Positions 38,981-50,310 are shown, counted from the first letter of the stretch. The stretch: 64,000 nt of DNA from Acinetobacter sp. ANC 3903 (GCF_002135315.1 NZ_NEGA01000015.1:1-64000); one strand, 5' to 3'. Notes: a model not told the origin generated them from the letters alone. Numbers and translations: made by a program.

Positions 38981-39841
38981 TTATACCGCTAGATTATTCA
39001 TTGCATTCCAGACTTTAATTGCATCACTCATTTCTTTAACATCATGCGCACGCACCATACAAGCACCTTGTTGAATACTAAGCAAATGCGCCGCTACCGA
39101 ACCAACCGCACGATGCTGTGCATCTGCCCCACCCAATGCTTCACCGATAAAACGTTTTCGTGAGAGGGCTGAAAGAATCGGATAACCCAAGTCATTTAAT
39201 TTATAAAATTCATTTAATAGTTTTAAGTTTTGCTGTGCATTTTTGGCAAAACCAAAACCCGGATCAATCATGATATTTTCAGGCTTGACTCCTATCTCCA
39301 AAGCATCCTGAACCCGTTTCGACAGTTCACGGATGACATCCAGCGTAATATCCTCATATTGATCCAAATTATTCATGGTCGTTGGCTCACCACGCATATG
39401 CATAATAATCACAGGAATATTCAGCTGAGCCGCTGTTGCCAAGGCATGCGGACGTGTCAATGCACGTACATCATTCCAGATATGGGCACCTGCTTGCACA
39501 GCAGCTTTAATGACTTCAGGTTCCGAAGTATCAATTGAAATGATCACCTCATGTTTCGCCAATTCCTGCACCACTGGCACAACCCGACGAATTTCCTCCT
39601 CAACCGTCACAGCTGAAGCCCCTGGCCGTGTGGATTCACCGCCCACATCAATCACCGTTGCACCATCTGCAATCATCTGCAAGGCATGAGCCACAGCAGT
39701 ATCTTTAGCATTATGCTTACCACCATCACTAAAAGAGTCTGGAGTCACATTTAGAATTCCCATCACATGCGGCGTAGACAAATCCAGCTGTATTTCCCCA
39801 CATTTCAGCACTCGATTGGGTAATGGTATTAGTCGCATCAT
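38981..39841 (-). CDS. folP: Dihydropteroate synthase
   Basis: Joins p-aminobenzoate to the pterin pyrophosphate in folate synthesis and is the target of sulfonamides. 286 residues forming one barrel. MGILNVTPDSFSDGG near residue 27 is the pterin-loop signature, followed by VIDVGGESTRPGA, HMRGEPTTM and DPGFGFAK, all standard. It follows ftsH in the same direction, 127 bp on, with a terminator between, as is common in gammaproteobacteria. A relic of a second folP end lies at 38063-38132. Confidence 0.96.
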   Translation of the reverse strand: MMRLIPLPNRVLKCGEIQLDLSTPHVMGILNVTPDSFSDGGKHNAKDTAVAHALQMIADGATVIDVGGESTRPGASAVTVEEEIRRVVPVVQELAKHEVIISIDTSEPEVIKAAVQAGAHIWNDVRALTRPHALATAAQLNIPVIIMHMRGEPTTMNNLDQYEDITLDVIRELSKRVQDALEIGVKPENIMIDPGFGFAKNAQQNLKLLNEFYKLNDLGYPILSALSRKRFIGEALGGADAQHRAVGSVAAHLLSIQQGACMVRAHDVKEMSDAIKVWNAMNNLAV

Positions 39842-39926
39842 GTTTCTCCTTCAAACAGTTGGGCTATTCTAGCAAGTCTGAATTTATACAGACTGAAATC
39901 TTTTCATCCCGATCATCATCCCCCAT

Positions 39927-39957
39927 AAAAAAAGAGCCTCAGTTGAGACTCTTTTTA
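39927..39957 (-). terminator. Terminator between ftsH and folP
   Basis: AAAAAGAGCCTCA and TGAGACTCTTTTT pair with one mismatch around GT, with T residues on both strands. Confidence 0.82.
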
Positions 39958-39967
39958 AACATTCAGC

Positions 39968-41857
39968 TTAGCTGGCCGGTAATGGTGGCGGTGTTGCAGG
40001 ACCATCTGTCGGAGTTACATCAATCACAGGATTTTCAGCAACATAAACTTTAGGTGGTTGTGGTTCACGACCTTCCATGATGTCACGGATTTGGTCACGA
40101 TCAATAGTTTCCCATTCCATCAACGCTTTCACCATTGCATGCGCTATATCTTTGTTATTTTCCAAGATATGACGAGCAACCTTATATTGTTCATCCAAAA
40201 TACGGCGAACTTCAGCATCCACTTGTTGTTGGGTCGCTTCAGAAATAGTACGGCTACCTACGTTTCCAAAGAAACCATTCTGGTTTTCATCTTCGTAGAC
40301 CATCACGCCCATTTTGTCTGACATACCGTATTTGGTCACCATTGCACGCGCCATTTTGGTTGCACGTTCAAAGTCGTTGGAAGCACCAGTCGACATCTGG
40401 TTAATAAACACTTCTTCAGCAATACGGCCACCAAATAAAATTGAAATTTCATTCAGCATTTTGTCTTTGTAATGACTGGTCTGGTCGTGTTCTGGCAACT
40501 GCCAGGTCACACCCAATGCCCAACCACGCGGCATAATAGTCACTTTATGTACAGGATCTGTGCCCGGTAAAATTTCAGCAACAATGGCATGACCTGCTTC
40601 ATGGTAAGCGGTAGCACGACGTTCTTCTTCACGAATCACCATCGATTTACGCTCAGGCCCCATGTAGATCTTGTCTTTTGCATCTTCAAAGTCATGCATA
40701 TCGACAGTATTCTTGTTACGACGTGCAGCGAATAATGCTGCTTCGTTTACAAGGTTAGCCAATTGTGCACCAGAGAAACCAGGTGTACCACGAGCAAGAA
40801 TTTTCAGATCCACACCTGTGTGTGAAGGCAATTTTTTCAAATGCACATTAAGAATCTGTTCACGACCTTTAATGTCTGGTAAACCAACCATCACTTGACG
40901 GTCAAAACGGCCTGGACGAAGCAAGGCTTTATCAAGTACATCTGCACGGTTAGTTGCAGCGATAACGATAATCCCTTCATTTCCTTCAAAACCATCCATT
41001 TCTACCAGCATCTGGTTTAAGGTCTGTTCACGCTCATCGTGACCACCACCTGTACCTGAACCACGGTGACGACCGACTGCATCAATCTCATCAATGAAGA
41101 TGATACAAGGCGCATGACGTTTTGCCTGTTCGAACATGTCACGGACACGGGACGCACCCACACCGACAAACATTTCTACGAAGTCAGAACCAGAGATACT
41201 GAAGAACGGAACTTTGGCTTCACCGGCAATCGCTTTAGCCAGCAATGTCTTACCGGTACCCGGAGGACCAACCATCAACACGCCTTTAGGAATACTTGCA
41301 CCCAGACGTTTGAATTTTGAAGGATCTTTTAAGAAGTCAACGATTTCAACAACTTCTTGTTTTGCTTCATCACAGCCGGCAACATCGGTAAAAGTAACTT
41401 TAATTTGGTCTTCAGAAAGCATTTTTGCTTTTGATTTACCAAAACTCATTGGACCGCTTTTACCGCCTGCACCACCACCCATGTTGCGCATAAAGAACAT
41501 GAATAACAAAATGATCAAAAGTACAGGGAAACTAGCGATAAGAAGTTGCATCAACAAACCTTGACGTGCAGGAGCAGTGCCCTCTACGACAACATTATGT
41601 TTAATGAGGCTTGGCATTAGTTCCGGGTCTTGAACCGCAGGACGAATACTTTCAAACTCTGAACCGTTTGTTTTTTCACCACGAATTCTTTCGCCATCAA
41701 TGGTGACTTGCTTAATTTGACCAGCATTCACCGCTGAAACAAACTCTGAATAATTCATTGCAGTCGGTTGATTGCGGTCACTGATGTTACTGAAAATCAG
41801 AATCAGTACACCCAGTATCACCAGCCACAATACGGCATTCTTGAAGAGATCGCTCAA
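39968..41857 (-). CDS. ftsH: ATP-dependent membrane zinc protease FtsH
   Basis: Hexameric inner-membrane AAA+ protease that degrades unassembled membrane proteins and regulators such as LpxC and sigma-32. 629 residues. Membrane segments lie at about 7-24 and 104-122 with a periplasmic domain between. The AAA module has Walker A GPPGTGKT (near 197), Walker [13 protein letters not shown] and the second region of homology. The M41 zinc motif is YHEAGHAIV near 420. It is 132 bp from rlmE in the same direction, the usual rlmE-ftsH-folP order. Confidence 0.97.
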   Translation of the reverse strand: MSDLFKNAVLWLVILGVLILIFSNISDRNQPTAMNYSEFVSAVNAGQIKQVTIDGERIRGEKTNGSEFESIRPAVQDPELMPSLIKHNVVVEGTAPARQGLLMQLLIASFPVLLIILLFMFFMRNMGGGAGGKSGPMSFGKSKAKMLSEDQIKVTFTDVAGCDEAKQEVVEIVDFLKDPSKFKRLGASIPKGVLMVGPPGTGKTLLAKAIAGEAKVPFFSISGSDFVEMFVGVGASRVRDMFEQAKRHAPCIIFIDEIDAVGRHRGSGTGGGHDEREQTLNQMLVEMDGFEGNEGIIVIAATNRADVLDKALLRPGRFDRQVMVGLPDIKGREQILNVHLKKLPSHTGVDLKILARGTPGFSGAQLANLVNEAALFAARRNKNTVDMHDFEDAKDKIYMGPERKSMVIREEERRATAYHEAGHAIVAEILPGTDPVHKVTIMPRGWALGVTWQLPEHDQTSHYKDKMLNEISILFGGRIAEEVFINQMSTGASNDFERATKMARAMVTKYGMSDKMGVMVYEDENQNGFFGNVGSRTISEATQQQVDAEVRRILDEQYKVARHILENNKDIAHAMVKALMEWETIDRDQIRDIMEGREPQPPKVYVAENPVIDVTPTDGPATPPPLPAS

Positions 41858-41989
41858 AGCTTTATTCCCATATCAATCTAATTTGATCACGCCCAGAAAT
41901 GGATGACCTTAATTTAAGCTGAAGATCAGCTTTGCAATATTTTAAAAATGTACAAAATGCACAATTTTTAACGTCTTGGCAAGTAAACT

Positions 41990-42640
41990 TTATTTAGAAG
42001 CCTTCTTACGACCTTGCCCGATTAAAAATACTTCTTTAGAACGGGCACGTGAAGCAGCAGGTTTTGCCGTCTTCAATACATCAAAGCTATCTACAACTTG
42101 TTTACGGAATTCGTCAAATCCGGTGCCTTGGAAAACCTTGACTACAAATTGGCCTTTAGGTCCTAAAACCTTGTTGGCAAAATCCAAAGCCAGTTCACAC
42201 AGGTAAATTTGACGCGGTTGATCTACAGCCTTATTACCTGATGTATTGGGGGCCATATCCGAAATTACAACGTCTACAGTCCGTCCGTTTAAAATATTTA
42301 ACAATTTTTCAAAAACTTCTTCCTCACGGAAGTCGCCTTGCAGGAAGGTTACATCTGGCAATGCATCCATAGGCAAAATATCGGACGCAATCAATAACCC
42401 TTTATCACCGACTAACTTACCGGCAATTTGCGACCAGCTTCCTGGTGCAGCACCCAGGTCAACGACAGTCATGCCCGGTTTAATAATTTTGTATTTTTCT
42501 TGAATTTCAAGAAGCTTATAAGCAGCACGCGCACGATAACCTTCCTTTTGCGCTTTCTTTACAAAAGGATCATCCAAATGCTCGCGCATCCACTCTCGAC
42601 TACTTTTTGACAACTTCTGGTTGGTAATGCGTGTCGCCAT
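41990..42640 (-). CDS. rlmE: 23S rRNA (uridine2552-2'-O)-methyltransferase
   Basis: RrmJ/FtsJ enzyme that methylates U2552 in the ribosomal A loop late in 50S assembly. 216 residues. SAM-binding motif [12 protein letters not shown] lies near residue 61, the catalytic aspartate in [12 protein letters not shown], and the K-D-K-E set is completed by FVVKVFQG. It is divergent from yhbY, another ribosome-assembly gene, and precedes ftsH. Confidence 0.95.
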   Translation of the reverse strand: MATRITNQKLSKSSREWMREHLDDPFVKKAQKEGYRARAAYKLLEIQEKYKIIKPGMTVVDLGAAPGSWSQIAGKLVGDKGLLIASDILPMDALPDVTFLQGDFREEEVFEKLLNILNGRTVDVVISDMAPNTSGNKAVDQPRQIYLCELALDFANKVLGPKGQFVVKVFQGTGFDEFRKQVVDSFDVLKTAKPAASRARSKEVFLIGQGRKKASK

Positions 42641-42799
42641 AACTCTCTAAATAATAAAAAACTTCTAATATATGATTGTACGTGAAAAACACCACTGTTG
42701 CAGTATACATCTGTATCTAAATCTGATCTTTGGTGATGTTTTTTTCAATAATTGAAATCGATTATTTCAACAGAATATAAAGCGTTTAAACTTGGCATT

Positions 42800-42808
42800 T
42801 GTTATACT
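42800..42808 (+). promoter_or_regulatory. Extended -10 promoter of yhbY
   Basis: TGTTATACT: TGn followed by TATACT (42803-42808), 28 bases before the ATG, with TTGGCA-like sequence a little upstream but at short spacing. Confidence 0.5.
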
Positions 42809-42836
42809 AGGCCGTTTTTAAAATTAGGTTATCTTT

Positions 42837-43160
42837 ATGGCGGCTTTATCTATTCAGGAACGTAAACGTTTACGTCAAATCGGACATGCATTAAACCCGG
42901 TGGTTATGCTGGGCGATAAAGGTTTGACTGAAGCTGTAGTTGAAGAACTCAACCGTGCTTTAAACGATCACGAATTGATTAAAGTGAAAATTGTGGCTGA
43001 AGATCGTGAAGAACGCGCATCTTTAATTGAAGACCTTTCAGCTCAAACTGGCGCTGAAGTTGTTCAAAAAATTGGTAAAATTGCGTTGATTTATAAAAAA
43101 GCAGCAAAACAAAATACCAAATTATCTAACTTAGTTCGTCACGCACATTTATCGAACTAA
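42837..43160 (+). CDS. yhbY: CRM-domain RNA-binding protein YhbY
   Basis: 107 residues, single CRM domain (LRQIGHALNPVVMLGDKGLTE near 14-34, with the GxxG-type loop GDKG). The E. coli protein binds pre-50S particles. It is divergent from rlmE, a pairing that is conserved widely and supports a shared role in large-subunit assembly. The next gene starts nine bases after its stop. Confidence 0.92.
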   Translation: MAALSIQERKRLRQIGHALNPVVMLGDKGLTEAVVEELNRALNDHELIKVKIVAEDREERASLIEDLSAQTGAEVVQKIGKIALIYKKAAKQNTKLSNLVRHAHLSN

Positions 43161-43169
43161 GCAGATTTC

Positions 43170-43709
43170 ATGGCCAGTTACGAACTTAGCGCCTTTGATC
43201 GTCGCTTTCAATCGATCTCCCTGGTTGCTGCGATTGAACAACAAAGCCCATATAGCTTAAATGTGGGCTACTGGTTACGTGATCCCAATCAGCTCATGCA
43301 ATGGCCTGAAATGGTTCAAGACCATCCTCGTCAGGATTTCTTGTGGGAACACACCTGTTTTGAAATTTTTATTGGGGTACAGGGTGAAGATTTCTATCGA
43401 GAAATCAATCTCTCCCCTTCCCAGGCATGGCAAGCGTATCAGTTTGAAGAATATCGCTATCCAGAAGATATGCCGCCGCAAGCTGCCCATGATATTGAGC
43501 TCAACCAGCTCAAACGAACCCATTACGGTTTAAATGTGAGCCTGGACTTAACCGAGTTTATGTTAAAGCACAAATTACAGTGGTCGGATCTATTCTTGGG
43601 CTTAACGGCTGTACTCAAAACTTCGCAAGGCGAGCAATACTTTGCGATGCAACACAGCAGTCCAAATGCAGACTTTCATAACAAACGTGATTGGCTACAT
43701 CAGTTTTAA
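43170..43709 (+). CDS. DOMON-like domain protein
   Basis: 179 residues. The pattern FLWEHTCFEIFIGV...YREINLSPSQAWQAYQFEEYR is that of the DOMON-like, carbohydrate-binding-fold proteins found as short stand-alone genes in proteobacteria. No signal peptide, so cytosolic. Function unknown. It begins nine bases after yhbY, probably in one operon, and ends in a terminator at 43735-43766. Confidence 0.78.
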   Translation: MASYELSAFDRRFQSISLVAAIEQQSPYSLNVGYWLRDPNQLMQWPEMVQDHPRQDFLWEHTCFEIFIGVQGEDFYREINLSPSQAWQAYQFEEYRYPEDMPPQAAHDIELNQLKRTHYGLNVSLDLTEFMLKHKLQWSDLFLGLTAVLKTSQGEQYFAMQHSSPNADFHNKRDWLHQF

Positions 43710-43734
43710 GGCATCGCAGCAATATTCAAACAAT

Positions 43735-43766
43735 AAAAAAGTGAGGCAAAGTACCTCACTTTTTTA
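43735..43766 (+). terminator. Intrinsic terminator
   Basis: AAAAAAGTGAGG and CCTCACTTTTTT pair around CAAAGTA. Confidence 0.9.
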
Positions 43767-43860
43767 TGTCTGCATTGCGTAGATCTGCAATGTTGACCGA
43801 AGGAAAACCAGCATAGCGACCTTCCTCGCCAGTATATAAGTAGATTTCTCTACCTATCTA

Positions 43861-44334
43861 TCAGCTTTTTAAAGTAGGTTCATCATCCGATTTCACCGAT
43901 ACCTTTTTCCACGCATCTAAAGTATGCTCCTTAGAACGTTTTAAAGTTTCAGCCAGATGATCTTTATGTTTGACGGAAATTTGGCTGACATCCTCTTTTA
44001 ACTCTTTGCCAAGTTTCGATAAATCTTCAAGCACTGCATTAAATTCAGTTTTCACAAACTCCTTTAATTCAGTTAAGTCTTTAGGAGAAAAACTCAACTG
44101 TTTTTTAATTGACTCAATACGCTGAAGCAAATCTTGTTTCAGGGTTTGAATTTGGTCCTGCACATTAGCTTGCAGTTCCTTGGCTTCCACTTTTACATTT
44201 TCAGTGGATTCAGTCACCGCTTCAGTAACTTTTTGCTGAGCGTCTTTAGATGCTTGTTCCAATTTATCAGCACCTTCTGCAACCACTTCTTTTAAAGTGG
44301 TTTTTGCTTTCACTGTCTTTTGTTCTACTGTCAT
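43861..44334 (-). CDS. Helical coiled-coil protein, phasin- or apolipoprotein-like
   Basis: 157 residues, almost all predicted amphipathic helix rich in K, E, A, Q and V (KLEQASKDAQQKVTEAVTES; LKQDLLQRIESIKKQL), with no cysteine and no signal. Such composition is seen in phasins and in membrane- or granule-coating proteins, but I cannot name a family. The ATG at 44334 has AGGAAC-type sequence upstream. It is divergent from carA. Confidence 0.65.
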   Translation of the reverse strand: MTVEQKTVKAKTTLKEVVAEGADKLEQASKDAQQKVTEAVTESTENVKVEAKELQANVQDQIQTLKQDLLQRIESIKKQLSFSPKDLTELKEFVKTEFNAVLEDLSKLGKELKEDVSQISVKHKDHLAETLKRSKEHTLDAWKKVSVKSDDEPTLKS

Positions 44335-44531
44335 GATCTTGTTCCTATAGTTATTGCATGAGAGCCCTAGCGTAGTCGATTTTGATAAAATTTAAGTTTT
44401 GATTTGTTAGACAATTCTAATTTGCTTACATTTTATATACACAGCAGCACAAACAGACTTTTCAATAAAACACAAGGCATTTATCTTACATATTCCTGGT
44501 AAATAAAATGGACTTCAATGGGCTTTCTGCG

Positions 44532-44537
44532 TATAAT
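44532..44537 (+). promoter_or_regulatory. -10 element of the carA promoter
   Basis: Perfect TATAAT at 44532-44537, with TGGACT 17 bp upstream as a weak -35. Transcription would start near 44545, giving a leader of about 100 nt that contains both terminators below. Confidence 0.65.
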
Positions 44538-44553
44538 GCCGTGTTAAGTTCAA

Positions 44554-44620
44554 GCGAGCAGACATAGGGAGGGTAGGTTTTTAAGCAGCCTTCCTTTTTT
44601 TTCGTCTTCTCGCTTTTTTA
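44554..44620 (+). terminator. Nested double terminator (candidate attenuator) in the carAB leader
   Basis: Inner hairpin: GGAGGGT (about 44568-44574) pairs with the GCCTTCC side ending near 44594, followed at once by eight T residues. Outer hairpin: GCGAGCAGAC (44554-44563) pairs with GTCTTCTCGC (44604-44613) with one mismatch, followed by TTTTTT. Both end in T runs and both lie between the TATAAT at 44532 and the carA start at 44646, so either would stop transcription before the gene. The inner helix is enclosed by the outer one. Confidence 0.7.
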
Positions 44621-44645
44621 CAGCCTAAATTTCAGGAGCTTTGGT

Positions 44646-45785
44646 TTGAGCACCCCAGCAATTTTAGCCCTTGCCGATGGTACTATTTTTAAAGGTACTT
44701 CAATTGGCGCATCGGGTAGTACGACTGGTGAAGTCGTTTTCAACACTGCCATGACTGGCTATCAAGAAATTTTGACTGACCCTAGTTATGCACAGCAACT
44801 TGTAACGCTGACTTACCCGCATATCGGTAATACAGGCTGCAACGATGAAGACGCTGAGTCAGGTCGAATTCATAAAGTATGGGCAAACGGTTTAATTATC
44901 CGTGACCTGCCTTTATTGCATAGCAATTTCCGTTCAACGCAATCATTAGGTGAATACCTAGAGCAACACAACGTTGTTGCTATTGCAGATATCGACACCC
45001 GTAAACTGACACGTATTTTACGTGATAAAGGCGCGCAGAATGGTTGCATCCTTGCTGGCGAAAATATCACGGCAGAAGAAGCTTTAGAAAAAGCTCGTGC
45101 ATTTGGCGGTTTAAACGGTTTAGATCTTGCAAAAGAATGTTGCGACCCTGAAGGCTTTGAATGGACTGAAGGTTCTTGGACACTGGGTAAAGGTTTCTCT
45201 CAACCAGAACTTAAATTCCATGTTGTTGCATACGATTACGGTGTCAAAACCAACATCTTACGTATGCTCGCAGACCGCGGTTGTAAATTGACTGTAGTGC
45301 CTGCGCAAACTCCTGCTGCTGACGTACTTGCATTGAATCCAGATGGCGTGTTCTTGTCGAACGGCCCCGGCGATCCAGCTGCATGTGACTACGCAATTGA
45401 AGCTGTAAAAACAATTGTAGAAACCACAGAAATTCCGGTATTTGGTATTTGTTTAGGTCACCAAATTCTTGCACTTGCATCAGGTGCAAAAACTGTGAAA
45501 ATGCCTCACGGTCACCACGGTGCCAACCATCCTGTACAAAATCTTGAAGATGGTACAGTGATGATTACTTCTCAAAACCATGGCTTCGCAGTAGATACAG
45601 ACACGCTACCGGCTAACTTGAAAGCTACGCACAAATCATTGTTCGACCAAACCTTACAAGGTATGCATCGCACTGATAAACCTGCGTTCAGCTTCCAGGG
45701 TCACCCTGAAGCAAGCCCTGGTCCACATGACTGCGCACCACTGTTCGATCATTTCATCGAACTTATCGAAGCATCTAAGAAGTAA
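44646..45785 (+). CDS. carA: Carbamoyl-phosphate synthase, small (glutaminase) subunit
   Basis: Hydrolyses glutamine and passes ammonia to CarB for carbamoyl phosphate, the precursor of pyrimidines and arginine. 379 residues. The class I amidotransferase half has the nucleophile cysteine in [11 protein letters not shown] near 262 and the histidine-glutamate pair in [13 protein letters not shown] near 345. The start is TTG 44646, six bases after CAGGAG, giving [12 protein letters not shown], which aligns with the normal CarA start; no ATG fits. It is preceded by a nested terminator leader and followed 13 bp later by carB. Confidence 0.96.
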   Translation: MSTPAILALADGTIFKGTSIGASGSTTGEVVFNTAMTGYQEILTDPSYAQQLVTLTYPHIGNTGCNDEDAESGRIHKVWANGLIIRDLPLLHSNFRSTQSLGEYLEQHNVVAIADIDTRKLTRILRDKGAQNGCILAGENITAEEALEKARAFGGLNGLDLAKECCDPEGFEWTEGSWTLGKGFSQPELKFHVVAYDYGVKTNILRMLADRGCKLTVVPAQTPAADVLALNPDGVFLSNGPGDPAACDYAIEAVKTIVETTEIPVFGICLGHQILALASGAKTVKMPHGHHGANHPVQNLEDGTVMITSQNHGFAVDTDTLPANLKATHKSLFDQTLQGMHRTDKPAFSFQGHPEASPGPHDCAPLFDHFIELIEASKK

Positions 45786-45798
45786 TTAAGGAAGCATC

Positions 45799-48700
45799 AT
45801 GGCTAAACGTACAGACATTAAAAGCATCTTAATTATCGGTGCTGGTCCAATTGTGATTGGTCAGGCTTGTGAGTTTGACTATTCTGGCGCGCAAGCGTGT
45901 AAAGCACTTCGTGAAGAAGGTTACCGCGTTATTTTGGTGAACTCTAACCCAGCGACCATTATGACTGACCCTGCTATGGCAGATGCGACGTATATCGAAC
46001 CGATTACCTGGCAAACTGTTGCAGCAATCATTGAGAAAGAACGCCCAGATGCTGTTCTTCCTACAATGGGTGGTCAAACAGCATTGAACTGTGCCCTTGC
46101 CCTAGACGAGCACGGCATTTTAAAGAAATACAATGTTGAATTGATTGGCGCGACCAAAGAAGCGATCGAAAAAGCGGAAGACCGTAAACTTTTCGATATC
46201 GCAATGCGCAAAATCGGTTTGGAATGTCCACGTGCTGACGTTGCAGAAAGCATGGAACATGCACTTGAAATTCAAGCGCGTTTCGGTTTCCCTGTGATCA
46301 TTCGTCCATCATTCACGATGGGCGGTTCAGGCGGCGGTATCGCATACAATCGTGAAGAATTCATCGAAATCTGTGAACGTGGTTTCGATCTTTCTCCGAC
46401 TAAACAATTATTGATCGATGAATCTTTAATTGGTTGGAAAGAGTACGAGATGGAAGTTGTTCGTGACAAAAACGACAACTGTATCATTGTATGTACCATT
46501 GAAAACTTTGACCCAATGGGCGTGCACACTGGTGACTCAATCACCGTTGCGCCTGCACAAACATTGACAGACAAAGAATTCCAACTGTTACGTAATGCAT
46601 CTTTAGCTGTACTTCGTGAAATTGGTGTGGAAACTGGCGGTTCAAACGTTCAGTTCGGTATTAACCCGAAAGACGGCCGTATGGTTGTGATCGAGATGAA
46701 CCCGCGTGTTTCTCGTTCATCAGCTCTTGCGTCTAAAGCAACTGGTTTCCCAATTGCAAAAATCGCAGCAAAATTGGCGGTTGGTTATACTCTTGATGAA
46801 TTGAAAAATGACATCACTGGCGGTACGACTCCTGCATCATTCGAACCTGCAATTGACTACGTTGTTACTAAAATTCCTCGCTTTAACTTCGAGAAATTCC
46901 CGCAAGCTGACGCAACGCTTACAACACAGATGAAATCTGTCGGTGAAGTGATGGCGATTGGCCGTAACTTCCAAGAGTCTGTATCTAAAGCTCTTCGCGG
47001 CTTAGAAGTTGGCGCATGTGGCTTTGATGAAAAAATCGAAGTGGGTACTGCCGGCGCGAAAGAAAAAATCCTGCAAGAACTTAAAGTTCCAGGTCCAGAG
47101 CGTATTTGGTACGTGGGCGATGCATTCCGTCACGGTTTCACACTAGACGAAGTGTTCGCTGCAACAAACATCGACCGTTGGTTCTTGATCCAGATCGAAG
47201 ACATCATCAAAACTGAAAACCAAATCAAAACTTTAGGTTTTGGCGATTTAAATGCTGACAATATCCGTGCATTTAAACGTAAAGGTTTATCAGATCTTCG
47301 TATCGCTGGTTTGATGGGTATTTCACAAAAACAATTCCGTAAACACCGTTGGAACTTGGGCGTAACCCCAGTTTATAAACGTGTGGATACATGTGCTGCA
47401 GAGTTCGAATCTGACACAGCGTACATGTACTCAACTTACGATGATGAATGTGAAGCAAACCCATCTTCTAAAGACAAGATTATGGTCATCGGTGGCGGTC
47501 CTAACCGTATTGGTCAAGGTATCGAATTCGATTACTGCTGTGTACACGCTGCCCTTGCAATGCGTGATGACGGTTATGAAACCATCATGGTGAACTGTAA
47601 CCCTGAAACTGTTTCAACCGACTATGACACTTCAGATCGTTTGTACTTCGAACCAATTACTTTGGAAGATGTACTTGAAATCGTACGTATCGAGAAGCCT
47701 AAAGGCATTATCGTTCAGTACGGTGGTCAAACTCCGCTTAAATTGGCTCGTGCTTTAGAAGAAGCGGGTGCACCAATTATCGGTACATCACCTGACGCAA
47801 TTGACCGTGCAGAAGACCGTGAACGTTTCCAACAAATGATTCAACGTCTGCAACTTCGTCAACCTAACAACAGCATTGTAAAATCTGCTGAAGAAGGTAT
47901 GGCTGAAGCGGCGAAAGTTGGCTATCCACTTGTAGTACGTCCTTCTTATGTATTGGGTGGTCGTGCAATGGAAATCGTTTACAACGATGACGAATTGAAA
48001 CGCTACTTACGTGATGCGGTTCAAGCATCAAATGAAGCGCCAGTTCTGCTTGACCGCTTCCTAGATGATGCGATCGAAGTTGACGTGGACTGCGTATCTG
48101 ACGGTAAAGACGTTGTGATTGGCGGTATCATGCAGCACATCGAACAAGCGGGCATTCACTCAGGTGACTCTGCATGTTCTATTCCTCCTTACTCTTTATC
48201 TAAAGAAGTTCAGGACGAAATGCGTCGTCAAACAGTTGCTATGGCGAAAGAGCTAGGCGTAATTGGTTTGATGAACGTACAGTTTGCTGTTAAAGGTACT
48301 GACGTATACATTCTGGAAGTGAACCCACGTGCATCACGTACGGTTCCGTTCGTTTCTAAATGTATCGGCGAATCTTTAGCGAAAGTTGCTGCACGTTGTA
48401 TGGCTGGTCAATCTCTTGTGTCGCAAGGCTTCACTACAGAGATTATTCCTGAACATTTCTCTGTAAAAGAAGCAGTGTTCCCATTCAACAAGTTCCCTGG
48501 CGTTGACCCAATTCTTGGCCCTGAAATGAAATCTACAGGCGAAGTGATGGGCGTTGGCAAAACTTTTGGTGAAGCGTTCTATAAAGCTGTGTTAGGCTCT
48601 AACGATCGTTTACCAGGTCTACCGACTGAAGGTGAAGTAAAACACGCATTCTTGTCTGTACGTCACTCAGATAAGCCTCGTGCAGTGGGTATTGCTAAAC

Positions 48701-49029
48701 AGTTAACTGATCTTGGCTTCAAAGTGATCGCCACAGGCGGTACTTATGATGTCATTAAAGAAGCTGGTATTGCATGTGAACGTGTGAACAAAGTCACAGA
48801 AGGCCGTCCTAATATCGTGGACCGCTTGAAAAATGGCGAAGTTCAGCTCATTATCAATACGACTGAAGGCAAACAGGCTCAAGAAGATTCATTCTCGATC
48901 CGTCGCTCTGCACTTCAAGGTAAAGTGTATTACACAACTACCTTAAACGGTGCCGATGCTGTATGCCAAGCCTTAGCAATTAAATTGCCAATGGACGTAT
49001 ACCGCTTGCAAGACCTTACTAAAGGTTAA
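45799..49029 (+). CDS. carB: Carbamoyl-phosphate synthase, large subunit
   Basis: 1076 residues with two homologous ATP-grasp halves (about 1-400 and 555-935). The first makes carboxy phosphate and carbamate, the second phosphorylates the carbamate. Signatures are [20 protein letters not shown] in the first half and [16 protein letters not shown] in the second. Both preATP-grasp modules ([14 protein letters not shown] and [13 protein letters not shown]) are present. The last 140 residues are the MGS-like allosteric domain that senses UMP and ornithine. AAGGAAGC precedes the ATG. Confidence 0.97.
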   Translation: MAKRTDIKSILIIGAGPIVIGQACEFDYSGAQACKALREEGYRVILVNSNPATIMTDPAMADATYIEPITWQTVAAIIEKERPDAVLPTMGGQTALNCALALDEHGILKKYNVELIGATKEAIEKAEDRKLFDIAMRKIGLECPRADVAESMEHALEIQARFGFPVIIRPSFTMGGSGGGIAYNREEFIEICERGFDLSPTKQLLIDESLIGWKEYEMEVVRDKNDNCIIVCTIENFDPMGVHTGDSITVAPAQTLTDKEFQLLRNASLAVLREIGVETGGSNVQFGINPKDGRMVVIEMNPRVSRSSALASKATGFPIAKIAAKLAVGYTLDELKNDITGGTTPASFEPAIDYVVTKIPRFNFEKFPQADATLTTQMKSVGEVMAIGRNFQESVSKALRGLEVGACGFDEKIEVGTAGAKEKILQELKVPGPERIWYVGDAFRHGFTLDEVFAATNIDRWFLIQIEDIIKTENQIKTLGFGDLNADNIRAFKRKGLSDLRIAGLMGISQKQFRKHRWNLGVTPVYKRVDTCAAEFESDTAYMYSTYDDECEANPSSKDKIMVIGGGPNRIGQGIEFDYCCVHAALAMRDDGYETIMVNCNPETVSTDYDTSDRLYFEPITLEDVLEIVRIEKPKGIIVQYGGQTPLKLARALEEAGAPIIGTSPDAIDRAEDRERFQQMIQRLQLRQPNNSIVKSAEEGMAEAAKVGYPLVVRPSYVLGGRAMEIVYNDDELKRYLRDAVQASNEAPVLLDRFLDDAIEVDVDCVSDGKDVVIGGIMQHIEQAGIHSGDSACSIPPYSLSKEVQDEMRRQTVAMAKELGVIGLMNVQFAVKGTDVYILEVNPRASRTVPFVSKCIGESLAKVAARCMAGQSLVSQGFTTEIIPEHFSVKEAVFPFNKFPGVDPILGPEMKSTGEVMGVGKTFGEAFYKAVLGSNDRLPGLPTEGEVKHAFLSVRHSDKPRAVGIAKQLTDLGFKVIATGGTYDVIKEAGIACERVNKVTEGRPNIVDRLKNGEVQLIINTTEGKQAQEDSFSIRRSALQGKVYYTTTLNGADAVCQALAIKLPMDVYRLQDLTKG

Positions 49030-49046
49030 TTAAGTTACCGAGAAGT

Positions 49047-49076
49047 CCCGTCACCTCTCGGTGGCGGGCTTTTTTT
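49047..49076 (+). terminator. Intrinsic terminator between carB and greA
   Basis: CCCGTCACC and GGTGGCGGG pair around TCTC, with one G-T pair, followed by C and seven T residues. It separates carAB from greA, at least partly. Confidence 0.88.
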
Positions 49077-49132
49077 ATTTATAAATCAGTACTTTTACTG
49101 ATTTTTACTTTTTACAAATATGAGGGACAACA

Positions 49133-49609
49133 ATGCAACGTTATCCTATGACTCCCGAAGGCAAAATTGCCCTAGAGAAAGAATTACAGCAACTTAAAAG
49201 TGTTGACCGTCCACGTATCATTGCAGCAATTGCTGAAGCACGTGAACATGGGGATTTGAAAGAAAACGCTGAATATCATGCTGCGCGTGAGCAGCAAGGT
49301 TTCTGTGAAGGGCGTATTCAAGACATCGAAGGCAAATTGGGCGCAGCTCAAGAAATTGATGTAAAAACACTTGAGCAAAATGGCCGTGTGGTTTTTGGTG
49401 TAACGGTAACGATTGAAAATATCGACACTGAAGAACAAAAGACCTATAAAATTGTTGGCGATGACGAAGCAGACTTTAAGATCAACAAGATCTCTGTGAA
49501 CTCTCCGATCGCACGTGGCCTGTTGGGTAAAAACGAAGGCGACGAAGTGAAAATCGTTACTCCGCAAGGCGAAGTTGAATACGAAATTGTGAAAGTTGAA
49601 TATCTCTAA
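49133..49609 (+). CDS. greA: Transcription elongation factor GreA
   Basis: 158 residues. The N-terminal coiled coil carries the acidic tip [16 protein letters not shown], which places Mg2+ in the polymerase active site to cleave backtracked RNA. The C-terminal domain has [21 protein letters not shown]. Length and the [12 protein letters not shown] tip fit GreA; GreB is at 19320. The carAB-greA order is common in gammaproteobacteria. GAGGGAC lies upstream of the ATG. Confidence 0.96.
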   Translation: MQRYPMTPEGKIALEKELQQLKSVDRPRIIAAIAEAREHGDLKENAEYHAAREQQGFCEGRIQDIEGKLGAAQEIDVKTLEQNGRVVFGVTVTIENIDTEEQKTYKIVGDDEADFKINKISVNSPIARGLLGKNEGDEVKIVTPQGEVEYEIVKVEYL

Positions 49610-49628
49610 GTCTTAGATATTTTAGGCT

Positions 49629-49657
49629 TAAAAACCCCTCCTAATGAGGGGTTTTTA
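49629..49657. terminator. Intrinsic terminator after greA
   Basis: TAAAAACCCCTC and GAGGGGTTTTTA pair around CTAAT, between greA and the convergent TetR gene. Confidence 0.9.
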
Positions 49658-49688
49658 TATTCAGACAATTGATTATAAATACTCTACT

Positions 49689-50276
49689 CTATCCTTCCTT
49701 TAAGAATCCTGACGCAAAGAGCTGAAAAGCATGTAATGCTTCTGGTAATACCTGCTCAGGATGTTCGCTGGAAGCCACCCATAATGCAGCATTCATGGCA
49801 GCACCATTTAAAAATACGGCAGCCGCTTCAGGATCTACAGTTTTAATCCGCTCTAACGCCAATAATTGTTCAACGCACTCACGGGTAGACTGCAAGCATT
49901 TATTTTGACTTGGCCAATGTGCAGGATCACCCAGTACCGCAGGTCCATCGCGTAGCACAATACGCTGAAATTCAGGATTCAAGGCATTCTCAATATAGGT
50001 GCGCCCTTCCAGCATTAGACCTTCCCAAAGATCATCAGGCTGATCCAGATACTTCCGGGAATATTCCGCCATTTCTGAATCAATTTGATCGACCACAGCA
50101 GCAAATAAACCCCGTTTGTCTCCAAAATGATGGTATAGCGCGCCACGGGTCAGCCTTACTTCTGCAGTGAGTTTATCCATTGAAGTGTCTGCATAACCAT
50201 ATTCAGCAAATGCACGACGTGCAACTTCTATGAGTTTTTTGCGGGTCTCCGCCATTTTTAGTTCACGAACAGACAT
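49689..50276 (-). CDS. TetR-family repressor
   Basis: 195 residues from ATG 50276. The N-terminal helix-turn-helix (RRAFAEYGYADTSMDKL then VRLTRGALYHHFGDKRGLF, residues 20-62) is classic TetR. The C-terminal part (REC...AAAVFLNGAAMNAALWVA) is like the TetR_C group that binds small hydrophobic effectors. It is divergent from the RidA-like gene, and the space between holds two palindromes that fit a TetR dimer, so it most likely represses both itself and that gene. Confidence 0.9.
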   Translation of the reverse strand: MSVRELKMAETRKKLIEVARRAFAEYGYADTSMDKLTAEVRLTRGALYHHFGDKRGLFAAVVDQIDSEMAEYSRKYLDQPDDLWEGLMLEGRTYIENALNPEFQRIVLRDGPAVLGDPAHWPSQNKCLQSTRECVEQLLALERIKTVDPEAAAVFLNGAAMNAALWVASSEHPEQVLPEALHAFQLFASGFLKEG

Positions 50277-50310
50277 CAATTTAACTACCTCATCAATGTA
50301 AAAATTTTAA

